A stretch of DNA of 64,000 nt from Rhodanobacteraceae bacterium (GCA_016708465.1 JADJFT010000010.1:26607-90606); one strand, 5' to 3'. Positions 8,636-18,924 are shown, numbered from the stretch's first letter. Notes: generated by a model not told the origin, from the sequence alone. Numbers and translations are program-made.

Positions 8636-9306
8636 GCGTTGTTTTCCTTGGACGGACGTAACGCATAGCCGATGCCGCGCAGGGTGTCGATCCAGTCCGC
8701 GCCGAGCTTCTGGCGCAGGTGATGGATATGCACTTCGACCGCATTACTCGCCACTTCCCGGTCCCAGCCGTACAGCGCCTCTTCCAGTTGTCCGCGTGAA
8801 TAGGCACGGCCGGGATGTCGCGCCAGCATTTCCAGCAGCGCATATTCGCGCGCAGTCAGTTCGAGGTTTGTGCCAGACAGCGTGGCGTTGCGTGCGGCCG
8901 GTACCAGTTCCAGTGCACCGATGCGGATGACTGGATCAATCTGGCCATCGGCACGTCGCAACAAAGCACGCAAGCGCGCGGCTAATTCATCGAGGTGTAC
9001 CGGTTTGACCACATAGTCATCGGCACCGGCATCAAGCCCGGCAACACGATCGCCCAATTCGTCGCGGGCGGTCAGCAGCAGTACCGGAGTGTCATTCTTG
9101 CGTCGGCGCATTCCGGCGATGATCTCGGGCCCACTGCTACGCGGCAGGTTCCAGTCCAGCACCGCGGCGGCGTAAGTTGTGTCGGTCAGTGCCGTTGCAG
9201 CGGCTGCGCCATCGGTAATCCAGTCCACCGCATAGCCGAGCCGCTGCAAGCCAACGGTCAGCGCTTGGCCCAGTGCAAGATCGTCCTCGGCGAGCAGGAT
9301 ACGCAT
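8632..9306 (-). CDS. OmpR-family response regulator (QseB-like)
   Basis: A 224-residue transcription factor with an N-terminal receiver domain and a C-terminal winged helix. The acidic pocket is LLAEDD (residues 4-9), and the phosphoacceptor Asp is D51 in VLDWNLP. Thr and Lys of the switch are in LLLTARDE and DDYVVKP. The DNA-binding part has LTAREYALLEMLARHPGRAY and HHLRQKLG...IDTLRGIGYAL, standard for the OmpR winged helix. It is coupled to the histidine kinase by a four-base overlap. The cytochrome b561 gene ends 25 bases away from its start on the same strand, so all three, plus PepSY, may form one unit. Confidence 0.92.
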   Translation of the reverse strand: MRILLAEDDLALGQALTVGLQRLGYAVDWITDGAAAATALTDTTYAAAVLDWNLPRSSGPEIIAGMRRRKNDTPVLLLTARDELGDRVAGLDAGADDYVVKPVHLDELAARLRALLRRADGQIDPVIRIGALELVPAARNATLSGTNLELTAREYALLEMLARHPGRAYSRGQLEEALYGWDREVASNAVEVHIHHLRQKLGADWIDTLRGIGYALRPSKENNA

Positions 9307-9331
9307 GCGGATACTTTATCGTCCGAACTCG

Positions 9332-9883
9332 TCATTCGGTGAGTTGCTGTTGTGCTGGTGCTGAATCCAGTCGTCGTTTGCGACCGTGCAGCATCGACGC
9401 AACTAGATTCTCGCGATAGTGAATGCTCTCGCTGATCGCCGCCAAAACGTGTATGCCGACCAAGGTCAGCACGGCATACGCGCACACTTCATGTAGCGTT
9501 TCCAGCCACGCCGCGCCGAAGAATCGATCGGTGGTCTGCAGCCATCCACTGATACTGACCAAGATCACGCCGATCAACAGCACCAGCATCATCACGCCGG
9601 CCGCCGGATTATGGCCGAGCTGTCGGTGTGAGCGACCGGACCGACGCGCACGCAGATACTGCGCCACTGCACGCGGACCGCGTACCCAGTCACTGAAGCG
9701 TGCATGCGGTGTACCGATAAAGCCCCAGACCAGCCGCATTCCGATCAGCAGCAGTGCGGCATAACCGAGCCAATTATGCAGAGGATCGCCGCCTTCATTG
9801 ACAAAGTTGGCGAGGACGACCGATGCCAGCGACCAATGCAGCACGCGGACCAACGGATCCCAAACCTTGACGAATACGTCCAC
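9332..9883 (-). CDS. Cytochrome b561-type membrane protein
   Basis: A four-helix membrane di-heme cytochrome b of 183 residues starting MDVFVKVWDPLVRVLHWSLA. His in VLHWSLA, PLHNWLGYAAL, TLHEVCAYAV and VGIHVLAAI are the expected axial ligands, spread over helices 1, 2 and 4. Such proteins pass electrons between the quinone pool and small carriers or redox enzymes at the inner membrane. The partner here is not obvious. Next to it lie a PepSY-domain gene (upstream) and the QseBC-like pair (downstream), a common set in Proteobacteria, which suggests co-regulation. Confidence 0.85.
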   Translation of the reverse strand: MDVFVKVWDPLVRVLHWSLASVVLANFVNEGGDPLHNWLGYAALLLIGMRLVWGFIGTPHARFSDWVRGPRAVAQYLRARRSGRSHRQLGHNPAAGVMMLVLLIGVILVSISGWLQTTDRFFGAAWLETLHEVCAYAVLTLVGIHVLAAISESIHYRENLVASMLHGRKRRLDSAPAQQQLTE

Positions 9884-9907
9884 GGCGACCCTCCTGCGAG
9901 ATATCGA

Positions 9908-10193
9908 TTAGCGCTGCTTGACGATGCGACCGTCGGTCGGATCGAAATAGATTTCGACGTTCTTGCCGTCCTTGCCCTTGCCATAAATTTCGTAGCAATT
10001 GCCGGACACCTTGAACACCTTGATCGTGTAGCCCAGATCGAGCACCAGTTGCTTCATCGCTGCTTCCGACAGCCACTGGTCTTTCGGCGCCTGGGTGCAT
10101 TCTGGGGCGGCTACCGCGAGGATGACCGCAGACGCTCAGTGCAATCCGGCAGGAGACTCGGAACGACGAAGCGAATCCGACAGACCATGTCAA
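9908..10193 (-). CDS. PepSY domain periplasmic protein, start lost by frameshift
   Basis: The minus-strand frame ending at 9908 reads CTQAPKDQWLSEAAMKQLVL then GYTIKVFKVSGNCYEIYGKG and VEIYFDPTDGRIVKQR. This is a small secreted PepSY protein with the conserved Cys pair (CTQAP...GNCYE). In this frame a TGA lies about 10 codons before CTQAP and no start codon follows it. A plausible start with a hydrophobic leader (MTWSVGFASSF...) lies in the neighbouring frame, so a one-base error near 10115-10140 is likely. Proteins of this type often sit next to cytochrome b561 genes, as here. Their molecular role is unknown; they may bind or modulate a partner in the periplasm. Confidence 0.7.
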
Positions 10194-10537
10194 TGCTGCA
10201 GTTGGTCTGGCCGACCTTGGTGTTGCAGGCGCAAGGTCTTCCGGCGTTTCCGGGTGCCGAAGGATTCGGTGCCATTGCCACGGGTGGTCGTGGCGGCGCG
10301 GTGCTCGATGTCACCACGCTTGATCCCGACCCGGCCGGCGTCGATCCGGGTTCGCTCTCGCTGGGCGCGCAGCTTGCTTCCGCATTTGCGTTGATGCTCA
10401 ACATCGACCACGCCAAAGTGCCGCGTTCATCCGGCATGAACGTCACCGCCAAAATAGAAACTGCCTCGTGCCGGCCGAGTGCGTCTGCACGAATCGCTGT
10501 TTGGCGAAGGTGCCGAGGTGCGTCTGGTTCGTGCTGA
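10187..10537 (+). pseudogene. Truncated start of a pectate-lyase-like/beta-helix exported protein
   Basis: The frame starts MSMLQLVWPTLVLQAQGLPA, a signal-peptide-like stretch. It continues FPGAEGFGAIATGGRGGAVL and DVTTLDPDPAGVDPGSLSLG. The string FPGAEGFGA.ATGGRGG with a V(T)TL...PGSL continuation is the usual N-terminus of polysaccharide-lyase-like right-handed beta-helix proteins. It breaks off after about 65 residues; the rest of the 116-residue frame has no recognisable sequence. The full protein would be several hundred residues, so this is a fragment. It sits tail to tail with the giant beta-helix/Calx-beta gene and may be left over from a rearrangement there. Confidence 0.55.
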
Positions 10538-10599
10538 CGGCTATCCGACGCGTGACCTGCCTCAGGGTGCATTGCGCGCACCCTGAGGCGATCATCCGA

Positions 10600-13500
10600 T
10601 CAGTCGCGCCGACGCAGGGCGAAGCCTGCAAACGTCAACATCATCGCCAGCAGCAGCCAGCGGCCGACAGCATCGATCGCTGGTATCGCGACTGCTGCCG
10701 ATGGATCTCCAGCCTGCAGGAAGGCCGGGCCGCTGGGATCGATGATGCTGCCGTTCATCAGCAGATCATCGTCGCCCAGGCCGCCATCAGTAATGCTGAA
10801 GGTTGCGTTGTTGCCAACGATCACGGCGGGGAACAGGTACCAATGCATGCTGGGATCGGCCAGGGTGCGACCGAACTTCCAGAACACGCTAGCGGCCGGC
10901 AACGCCTGCGGATAGGTGATGGTGAAGTTCAGCGTCGCGCCCACGGTGCAATTGGTGATGTTGCTGACGAATACACCGTGCGGGAACACATAGCCACCCG
11001 CTGGCAGCGGGAGCGGCGTTGCCGCCAACATCGTGCCTGCACTAAAGCCGCAGGGGTCTCCGCCACCAGTGAAGACGATGGTCTCAATGCCTGAACCTGG
11101 TGCGGTCGGGCCGCTGAAGGTCTTGTTGCCTGGTGCAGCATCGTCATCAATAATCGTCAGCACCGCCGTATTCGGCGCGCCGCTGCTCGCACCACCGATC
11201 GGATTGCTCAGCGTCAGGTTCACCGTTTCGTCGGGCTCATCGGTGGCGTCATCGGTGATCGCGACGGTGAAGGTCTGCGGCGTGGTGTCGCCGGCGGCCC
11301 AGTTCAACGTGCCGCTGGTGGCGGTGTAATCGCTGCCCGCCGTCGCACTGCCGTTGCTGCTGGCGTAGTCGATGCTCACCGCACCGGTGCTGCCGCCGGT
11401 ACGCGTCACGCTGATCGTCGCCGTCGCGCCGTTCTCGGCAACCGCCGAGGCCGCGACCGCAAATTGCAGCGAGCCGGCCGCCGGTGGCGGATCGTTGTCG
11501 GTAATCGTCAGCACCGCCGTATTCGGCGCGCCACTGCTCGCACCACCGGTCGGATTGCTCAGCGTCAGGTTCACCGTTTCGTCGGGCTCATCGGTGGCGT
11601 CATCGGTGATCGCGACGGTGAAGGTCTGCGGCGTGGTGTCGCCGGCGGCCCAGTTCAACGTGCCGCTGGTGGCGGTGTAATCGCTGCCCGCCGTCGCACT
11701 GCCGTTGCTGCTGGCGTAGTCGATGCTCACCGCACCGGTGCTGCCGCCGGTACGCGTCACGCTGATCGTCGCCGTCGCGCCGTTCTCGGCAACCGCCGAG
11801 GCCGCGACCGCAAATTGCAGCCGAGCCAGCCGCTGGCGGCGGATCGTCATCAGTAATCGTCAGCACCGCCGTGTTCGGTGCACCACTGCTGGCACCACCG
11901 ATCGGATTGCTCAGCGTCAGGTTCACCGTTTCGTCGGGCTCATCGGTGGCGTCATCGGTGATCGTGACGGTGAAGGTCTGCGGCGTGGTGTCGCCGTTCG
12001 CCCAGTTCAACGTGCCGCTGGCGGCGGTGTAATCACTGCCGGCCGCCGCACTGCCGTTGCTGCTGGCGTAGTCGATGCTGACCGCACCGGTGCTGCCACC
12101 GGTACGCGTCACGCTGATCGTTGCCGTCGCGCCGTTCTCGGCAACTGCCGAGGCCGCGACCGCAAATTGCAGCGAGCCGGCCGCCGGTGGCGGATCGTTG
12201 TCGGTAATCGTCAGCACCGCCGTGTTCGGTGCACCGCTGCTCGCACCACCGGTCGGATTGCTCAGCGTCAGGTTCACCGTTTCGTCGGGTTCATCGGTGG
12301 CGTCATCGGTGATCGCGACGGTGAAGGTCTGCGGCGTGGTGTCGCCGGCGGCCCAGTTCAACGTGCCGCTGGTGGCGGTGTAATCACTGCCGGCCGTCGC
12401 ACTGCCGTTGCTGCTGGCGTAGTCGATGCTCACCGCACCGGTGCTGCCGCCGGTACGCGTCACGCTGATCGTCGCCGTCGCGCCGTTCTCGGCAACCGCC
12501 GAGGCCGCGACCGCAAATTGCAGCGAGCCGGCCGCTGGCGGCGGATCGTCATCAGTAATCGTCAGCACCGCCGTGTTTGGTGCACCACTGCTGGCACCAC
12601 CGATCGGATTGCTCAGCGTCAGGTTCACCGTTTCGTCGGGCTCATCGGTGGCGTCATCGGTGATCGTGACGGTGAAGGTCTGCGGCGTGGTGGGCGGCCC
12701 CCCGCCCCCCGCCGGCGGCGGGGGGGGGGTCCCCCCCCGCGGCCCCCCCCCCCGCGGCCTGGTGGTCGATGCTCACGCGCGCCAGTACGCGTCCGCTGAT
12801 CGTCGCCGTCCGCGCCGTTCTCGGCAACCGCCGAGGCCGCGACCGCACCCGCCGCAAAGGGGCCGCGGGGGGACTTGGGCGGTAATCCACCAGCGGCGGG
12901 GGGGGGGCCCGGGGGCCCCCCCCGCGGGGGGGTTGGGGCGGGGTCAGGTTCACCGTTCCGTCGGGTTCATCGGTGGCGTCATCGCGGGATCGTGAACGGT
13001 GAAGGTCTGCGGCGTGGTGTGCGCCGTTCGCCCCAGTTCAACGTGCCGCTGGCGGCGGATCACTGCCGGCCGCCGCACCGCCGTTGCTGCTGGCGTAGTC
13101 GATGCTCACCGCACCGGTGCTGCCACCGGTACGCGTCCACGCTGATCGTTGCCGTCGCGCCGTTCTCGGCACCCTCCGAGGCCGCGACCTGCAATCACAA
13201 CGCGAGCCGGCCGCCGGTGGCGGATCGTTGTCGGTAATCGTCAGCACCGCCGTATTCGGCGCGCCACTGCTCGCACCACCGGTCGGATTGCTCAGCGTCA
13301 GGTTCACCGTTTCGTCGGGTTCATCGGTGGCGTCATCGGTGATCGTGACGGTGAAGGTCTGCGGCGTGGTGTCGCCGTTCGCCCAGTTCAACGTGCCGCT
13401 GGCGGCGGTGTAATCGCTGCCGGCGGTCGCACTGCCGTTGCTGCTGGCGTAGTCGATGCTCACCGCACCGGTACTGCCACCGGTACGCGTCACGCTGATC

Positions 13501-16500
13501 GTCGCCGTGCCGCCGTTCTCGGCAACTGCCGAGGCCGCGACCGCAAATTGCAGCGAGCCGGCCGCTGGCGGCGGATCATTGTCGGTAATCGTCAGCACCG
13601 CCGTGTTCGGTGCACCACTGCTCGCACCACCGGTCGGATTGCTCAGCGTCAGATTCACCGTTTCGTCGGGCTCATCGGTGGCGTCATCGGTGATCGTGAC
13701 GGTGAAGGTCTGCGGCGTGGTGTCGCCGGCGGCCCAGTTCAACGTGCCGCTCGCGGCGGTGTAATCACTGCCCGCCGTCGCACTGCCGTTACTGCTGGCG
13801 TAGTCGATGCTCACCGCACCGGTACTGCCACCGGTACGCGTCACGCTGATCGTCGCCGTGCCGCCGTTCTCGGCAACTGCCGAGGCCGCGACCGCAAATT
13901 GCAGCGAGCCGGCCGCTGGCGGCGGATCGTTGTCGGTGATGGTTCCGATACCGGTGCCATCGCCGATGCTTGCGTCCACCGCGTTCTGCAACATCACCGA
14001 AAACATTTCGGTGATCGTCTCCGGCAATGTGTCACCCACCACCGTCAACGTGATCGTCGCCGTTGTCTGCGCGGCAGCAAACAAGATGGTGCCGCTGAGT
14101 GCATCCGGGCCGGCCTCGTAGTCATTCGGTGTGGTCGCCGTGCCTGCCGTCACCACGTAGTCGACACTCGACGGAAGCTCTGACATGCCGGTCTTGCTGA
14201 GGGTGAACTGGATCGACGAATTGACGTCGCCCTCGGTCACCGTCGCATCATCGATGTCGATCACCGGCGCGCTGTCGCTGGCCGCGATGGCGGCGATGGC
14301 GAAGTTGCCGCCAATGGGATTGAGCGCGGCATTGACCGGATTGCTCATTTCAACTCGCACGTTTTCCGCTGGCTCGAAGATCGCATCGTCGACCGCGTGA
14401 ATCAGAATCGTGGCAGTGCTGCTGCCGGGCGGAATGCTGACCGTCCCGGAAAGCGCGTCACTACTGGCATCGATGTCGGCTGCTTCTGTTCCAGGTTCCG
14501 GGGTGGCCGCGTAGTCGACCGACACGGTGAACTCACTGTCGCCTTGACGCGTGACGGTGAATTCCAAGTCGCCGCCTTCGGCCGCACCGACGCCGAGAAT
14601 GGTCAGCAACGGTGGTAATTCATCGTCGGTAATGGTCACTTGCGCCGTGCCGGGAGTGCCGACGACGGCGTTGTCGGACGAGTCGATCACGAACGACAAC
14701 TCAAGCGACTGGTTCGGTTCATCGATCGCGTCCTGCACGATCGGCAGCGTGATGATCTTGTCTGGCGTTTCGTCCGCGGCCCAACTGAGTGTGGTTGCGC
14801 TCAGCGCACCATGATCGGCCGGCTGCGTGGTCAGATCGGCGAGGCTCAGAGTGATGCTGGCGGCACCACTACCGATGCGCGAGACCGTGATCGATGCATC
14901 GCCCCCGCCCTCGGCCACGGTGTAGAGCGACTGCGAAAACACGATCTGATCGGGAATCACCGCCGGCGCAGAATACTCGGAGGTGTTGTTGATCGGACCG
15001 TCGTCGTTCGGGTTGCCGGGCGGATCGGGTTCCAACGGCGGAATATCGGCGATGTTTTCGTCGATGCGAGTCGCAGTCATCACGATCTGCATGCCACTGG
15101 TGTTGTCCGACGCGAAACTGCTGGTGCACAGGCCGCTGGCGTTGCACGGTCCGGTCACTGCCAACCCGGTCGTGGCGTCGGTCGTCACCTCCACTTCCGA
15201 CAACCATTGTGCGTCGTCATCACTGATGGCGTAGAAGTCGATGCGGAAATTCGCATTGCGGAACGAGAACAGGCTCCACTGAATATTGGTGTTGCCGCCC
15301 GAATAGCCGGGATCCACGGCCCCGGCGCAAGCACCGGCGCCGCCACTGGTGCAGATCGCCGGCGCGTTCTGGCCCCAGTTGGAATAATTCAGCGGATTGA
15401 CGTCGTTGTCGTCGTCATCGATCGGATCGGGAATGTCCTGATCGGAAAACCCATCGCGGTCGAGTTCGATGCCGATGAAATTCACCGGCACGCCGTAGAT
15501 GCGATTGCGCCGCAACAGATTGCCGAACGCATTGGAACCGTTCAGACGGATACCGCTGGCGCCGGGCGAAGCGATGATATTGGGGCCGAACAGCGGCGCG
15601 TCACCGTCCTCGAAGCCGACAATATTTCCACCGGAGTCGTCGAGCCAGATGCCGTAGCCGGCGTTGGCGAACGTCAGCGAGTCGGTGTAGTCGCGCCCGA
15701 TCCGGTTGCCTTTGATGACGTTGCCGTTGGTGAAACTCGAGCGCACCCGAATGCCGTCACCGTCGTTGGCCCCGACGGCATTCGCATCGAGGATGTTGGC
15801 CCCGCCGATGATGTTCTGGCCGGCACAGACGTTGATGCCGGTGCACAGGTTGCCAAGATCGAGAATCGCGCCGCCCGGCGGGAACTCCGCCACGCCGACC
15901 AGGTTGCCGACGACGATCGCCTTGTCGCTCGAAATGCCACCGCCGTTGGTGATCGAAATGCCGCCATCTTCATCATCGGGCGAGGGGTCGAGCGGCGGGT
16001 CGGACCATGTGCCGCAGCGATTGAACCCGACGAAATTCGCGGCGACTACCGACGCGGTACCGGTTGCATTTCCGGCGCTGGGCCGGCTCGCAACGAAGAC
16101 GCCACTCTCGAAGTTACCCCAGGTGTCCGGCCCAAGACTGAGAGGGTTTGGCACGTCGAAAGGATTGGGTAGCCCGATGAAATTTCCACCGACAAAGTTC
16201 GGGAAGTCCACTTCCCCGGCGGTAATCCTGACCCCGTCGCCCTCGTTTGCCGCAATCACGTTGCCGATGACGAAGTTGAGCGCGGCCTTCTGTTCGATCA
16301 GTACCCCGCTGCCATCGCCCGAAGTGCCGGTGCCGTTCGGTACCGCATCGGTGCCGGCGGCATTGGTGCCGATATGGTTTCCCGAGACGATCACGCCTGC
16401 TGTCAGCGTGTCGTTGCCCATGCCATCAGAGCCACCGGCGATACGAATGCCGGCGTCATCATTGCCGGAGATCACACTATTGGTGATCGCGATCAGGTTG

Positions 16501-17231
16501 TCCTGACCCAGCAGCCCGTTGAGCGCGCCGACCAGCGCGAGCGGATTCGACCCGAACGCGGTGAACAGCTCACCGAATGAATCGATGCCGAGCGCAGTCA
16601 ACAGGTCCTGCAGATCGTTGAGTGGCAATGGCGTGGCATCGACCGTGTTCTGCACCACGATGCCGTTGCCGCCGCTGCCTGCGGCGGCGGTACCGGCTTG
16701 GTTGAGGCCAATCCACAGCTTGTCGACGATGTAGGGCGTGCCATCGAGCGAGAGGCCAACGCCACCGGCATTCATCAACTTGAGGTTCTTGATGCTGGAG
16801 CCGCCGTTTAGTGAGGCCGCGTGTTCGAACGCGAAAAGGCCGTTGCCGTCAGCGTCGACCGCGGTGAGCGGATCATCACCGCTGACATTGCCCTCGATAT
16901 CGACCGGATGCGCGATCGAGGGCAGGCCCACAGTCAGCGTAATCAGGTTCAGGCCATTCTGGAACTTGATCCCGTCTCTGTTGGCGTTGAAATTAGCCTG
17001 CTGAAGTGCGGCTAAGAGCGTGCAGGGATGGGGCGCAGAGGGATTGTTGTCGACGTCGCACACGGCATCGTTGAGGTTGAAGTCTTGGGCGCTGCCGTGG
17101 TCGTCGATCGCCTGCTGGTCGTCGATGTTGACCAAAAAGTTCGCGGCGGCGGCGGGAAAGGCCGTGGCCATCGCCGCAAGAGCGATCGCCAACCCAAAGT
17201 CGCGCAAACGCGCGGATACTGTCGTTTTCAT
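10600..17231 (-). CDS. Giant secreted protein: beta-helix, Calx-beta repeats, anchor-U domain and C-terminal sorting tail (broken reading frame)
   Basis: If the frame is restored this is about 2,210 residues. The start at 17231 (MKTTVSARLRDFGLAIALAA) gives a signal peptide cleaved after about residue 30. A CSLREA-like motif (CTLLAALQQANF, about residue 75) and a long parallel beta-helix region (to about 770) follow. Then come three divergent Calx-beta-like units (about 790-1095), eight near-identical Calx-beta repeats, and a choice-of-anchor-U-like domain (FWKFGRTLADPSMHWYLFP, ITDGGLGDDDLL). The C-terminus is IPAIDAVGRWLLLAMMLTFA plus LRRRD, an IPTL-CTERM-like sorting tail. The frame breaks at 11821 (one extra C) and in the corrupted stretch 12689-13200, leaving three open pieces. 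I infer an outer-surface or secreted adhesion or matrix protein. Calx-beta units may bind Ca2+. Confidence 0.85.
11146..13938 (-). repeat. Eight tandem 351-bp Calx-beta repeats
   Basis: Each unit encodes 117 residues running from SLQFAVAASAVAENG through TRTGGSTGAVSIDYASSNGS to ETVNLTLSNP, GGASSGAPNTAVLTI and a D-D-D/N-D-P-P-P-AAG linker. A landmark (GATGCTCACCGCACCGGT) recurs at about 11372, 11723, 12075, 12426, 12770, 13102, 13456 and 13807, a spacing of 351. The 352 step holds the frameshift base, and the two shorter steps fall in the corrupted stretch. Units differ by a few substitutions only (Thr/Ile before GGASSG, Ala/Thr in TA[TA]SGTL), which indicates recent amplification or gene conversion. 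On the opposite strand the repeat creates several spurious open frames. Confidence 0.95.
12689..13200. other. Corrupted repeat sequence with G/C runs, probable assembly artefact
   Basis: Within the fifth and sixth repeat units the sequence turns into long runs of G and C (about 12691-12763 and 12894-12943, including runs of 9-12 C or G). Between and after these runs recognisable repeat text continues, but with many single-base insertions and deletions (for example around 12770, 12963, 13018, 13060, 13135 and 13190). The other six units are clean. This is best read as a failed consensus across a long near-identical repeat, not as biological sequence. The copy number of the repeat is therefore uncertain. 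Confidence 0.85.
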
Positions 17232-17371
17232 CCTGCATCTCTCCCAAGTTCCGTCACCGGTGGACGACGGCGTATTCTCCTCTAAACGTAAAATTGTTTG
17301 AAAGGGGGCCAGTACACTCGGGCTCGATGCGGTCACGAGCCATCCGCTCGTCAATGATCAGGAGCAAGGGA

Positions 17372-18022
17372 ATGGATGCCGCCCATCTGAAATCGAAGTT
17401 CGAACCACTGCTTCGCGTCGAACCCGAGAGTTTTCGGATCCGCGTCCACCGAGCAATCAGTTGGCTTGCGCGCGCAGAGCAGTGCAAAGACGATCCCGAT
17501 GTGCGATTCGTGCTGTTGTGGATCGCGTTCAATGCGGCCTACGCGCAGGAACTCGGACACGAGCAGACCGAGCGCGATCAGGTTCGGCGGTTTTTTGAGA
17601 AGCTGATGTTGCTCGACGCCAGCGAGCGCATCCGCAGCTTGCTGCTACAGCGCTATAGCGGTCCGATTCGAACCTTGATCGAGAACCGTTATGTCTTCGA
17701 ACCGTTCTGGCGTGCCGTGCGCGAACATGACAGTTCGGATCGATGGGAAACCTCGTTCAACGACGCGAAGAAGCTTGCACTCGGCGCAGTCCTGAACGGC
17801 GACACCGTCAAAGTCATCAGCATCGTGATGGACCGGCTCTACGTGTTGCGCAATCAACTGGTCCATGGCGGTGCGACCCATAGCAGTAAGGTAAATCGTC
17901 AACAGGTGGCCGATGGCGTCAATATCCTCGCCGACCTCGTTCCGCTGGTCATCGATCTGATGCTCGATGGCCATGCGATTGACTTCGGCGCGATCGAGTA
18001 TCCGGTGATTCCAGCGTCTTGA
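17372..18022 (+). CDS. HEPN-domain protein (Apea-like)
   Basis: A 216-residue, mostly helical cytosolic protein starting MDAAHLKSKFEPLLRVEP. Near the middle it has VRFVLLWIAFNAAYAQELG, and toward the end a typical HEPN core IVMDRLYVLRNQLVHGGATH then VADGVNILADLVPLVIDLML. The RNQLVH segment matches the R-x4-H motif of HEPN ribonucleases. HEPN proteins are often parts of toxin-antitoxin or anti-phage systems, but many Apea-like ones stand alone with no known role. The start at 17372 has AGGAGCAAGG upstream. No antitoxin-type partner (MNT or similar) is visible next to it. It is divergent from the giant beta-helix gene and is followed by a 300-base gap and an integrase remnant. Confidence 0.7.
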   Translation: MDAAHLKSKFEPLLRVEPESFRIRVHRAISWLARAEQCKDDPDVRFVLLWIAFNAAYAQELGHEQTERDQVRRFFEKLMLLDASERIRSLLLQRYSGPIRTLIENRYVFEPFWRAVREHDSSDRWETSFNDAKKLALGAVLNGDTVKVISIVMDRLYVLRNQLVHGGATHSSKVNRQQVADGVNILADLVPLVIDLMLDGHAIDFGAIEYPVIPAS

Positions 18023-18322
18023 CGGCTGTACACATCGCGCCGCAGTAGGCGGCTCGCCTGGGTAGACGGTCGAGGTCGGGATATGCGCTGTTGGACAGTG
18101 GCGCAATCAGAACCAGTGCCTGCAGATCGATGAACTCAATCCAGTGGTTTCCTCACCGTCGTTGCGCACGAAGCTGGCAAACCATGACCACTTGGAAATC
18201 CATGCAAATCGCGGCCCATTTGTCGTGGCTCGCGATCGGAGGCGTATGCGGCGCATGGATCGGATTTCGAGGGTATTTCGGCGTCTCCCGAAATACCGAC
18301 AGCTTCGCGTCATAACTCGCAA
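18023..18322. other. Intergenic stretch without a convincing gene
   Basis: About 300 bases between the HEPN gene and the integrase remnant. The only notable frame is 18184-18315 on the plus strand (MTTWKSMQIAAHLSWLAIGG then VCGAWIGFRGYFGV), 43 codons with one possible membrane segment. It lacks a clear ribosome site or family match, so I do not call it. I see no tRNA, terminator or repeat here. Confidence 0.5.
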
Positions 18323-18781
18323 TCAAGCTTGCTGACGACCTTCATCCAGTTCGGACCAGTGCAGGGTGCGAGTCACGCCGGGTCGGTTTGCGGTCCAGAG
18401 TGCGAGGCGTGTGCAAGCCTTCAGCAGTGACGAGCCTTCGTACTCGCCGAGTGCCTGCAGGAAGTCGGGGCGTTCGTCGATCGACCGGTGCGCGAAGTTG
18501 CGGGCGCCTGGTCCCGGCTGTGCGATAGCGGCGAGGTCGCGGGCAGGGTCGATTGCGGACCAGCCGTTGGCGCGCGCGTCGGCATGGATTGTTTTCAGCC
18601 ATTGCCGGGTTTTCTTCGCAACATCAAAAGCGCCGCGATCTTCGATGCCTGCCACCAGCACGCCGAGTTCAGCGGGCGTGACGCTTTCCAATGGCCGACT
18701 GCGGAGCTTGGGGAGGATGCCCTTGTCCGAGATAGGTGCGTGCCTGCTGGCTGGTCGGAACGCGACGGATTGATCAGGCAC
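18323..18781 (-). pseudogene. Tyrosine integrase remnant next to tRNA-Gln
   Basis: A 152-codon frame that matches the core-binding and first catalytic part of P4/CTX-type tyrosine integrases: TPAELGVLVAGIEDRGAFDV, AKKTRQWLKTIHADARANGW, FLQALGEYEGSSLLKACTRL, then ALWTANRPGVTRTLHWSELD. The first catalytic Arg region is present in altered form. The frame ends before the HxxR and Tyr boxes, and the N-terminal arm-binding domain is absent, so it cannot be active. It lies just beyond the 3' end of the tRNA-Gln gene, the normal place for an integrase of an island that entered at that tRNA. No second attachment copy of the tRNA end was seen in the window. Confidence 0.75.
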
Positions 18782-18809
18782 AAAAAAACCCGCATCGCTG
18801 CGGGTTTCT
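18782..18809 (-). terminator. Rho-independent terminator after tRNA-Gln
   Basis: On the minus strand AAACCCGCAGCGATGCGGG is followed by seven T. This is a GC-rich hairpin with U tract about 45 bases downstream of the tRNA-Gln 3' end, suited to end the rplM-rpsI-tRNA transcript. Confidence 0.85.
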
Positions 18810-18850
18810 TGGGTTCCTTGGCTTCGATCGGACAGCTTCGGGAGCGTTAT

Positions 18851-18924
18851 TGGCTGGGAGACTAGGATTCGAACCTAGATAAACGGAGTCAGAGTCCGTT
18901 GTCCTACCGTTGGACGATCTCCCA
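18851..18924 (-). tRNA. tRNA-Gln (anticodon CTG)
   Basis: The minus strand folds as a 74-base tRNA with encoded CCA. The acceptor strands TGGGAGA and TCTCCCA pair, the T-loop is GGTTCGAATCC, and the anticodon arm is ACGGA-CTCTGAC-TCCGT with CTG at positions 34-36, reading CAG (Gln). It lies ten bases downstream of the rpsI stop on the same strand and is probably co-transcribed with the ribosomal protein genes. A terminator follows. Confidence 0.95.

Noticed and set aside
11146..13938. Regular 351-bp repeats as a possible CRISPR or satellite array
   Set aside because: Units are coding Calx-beta domains with no unique spacers.
14640..16172. Long plus-strand frame (510 codons) opposite the giant beta-helix gene
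   Set aside because: Arg/His-rich composition with no motif; it is the mirror of a conserved coding frame in GC-rich DNA.
18184..18315. 43-codon ORF with one membrane segment
   Set aside because: No ribosome site, no family and no neighbour context.
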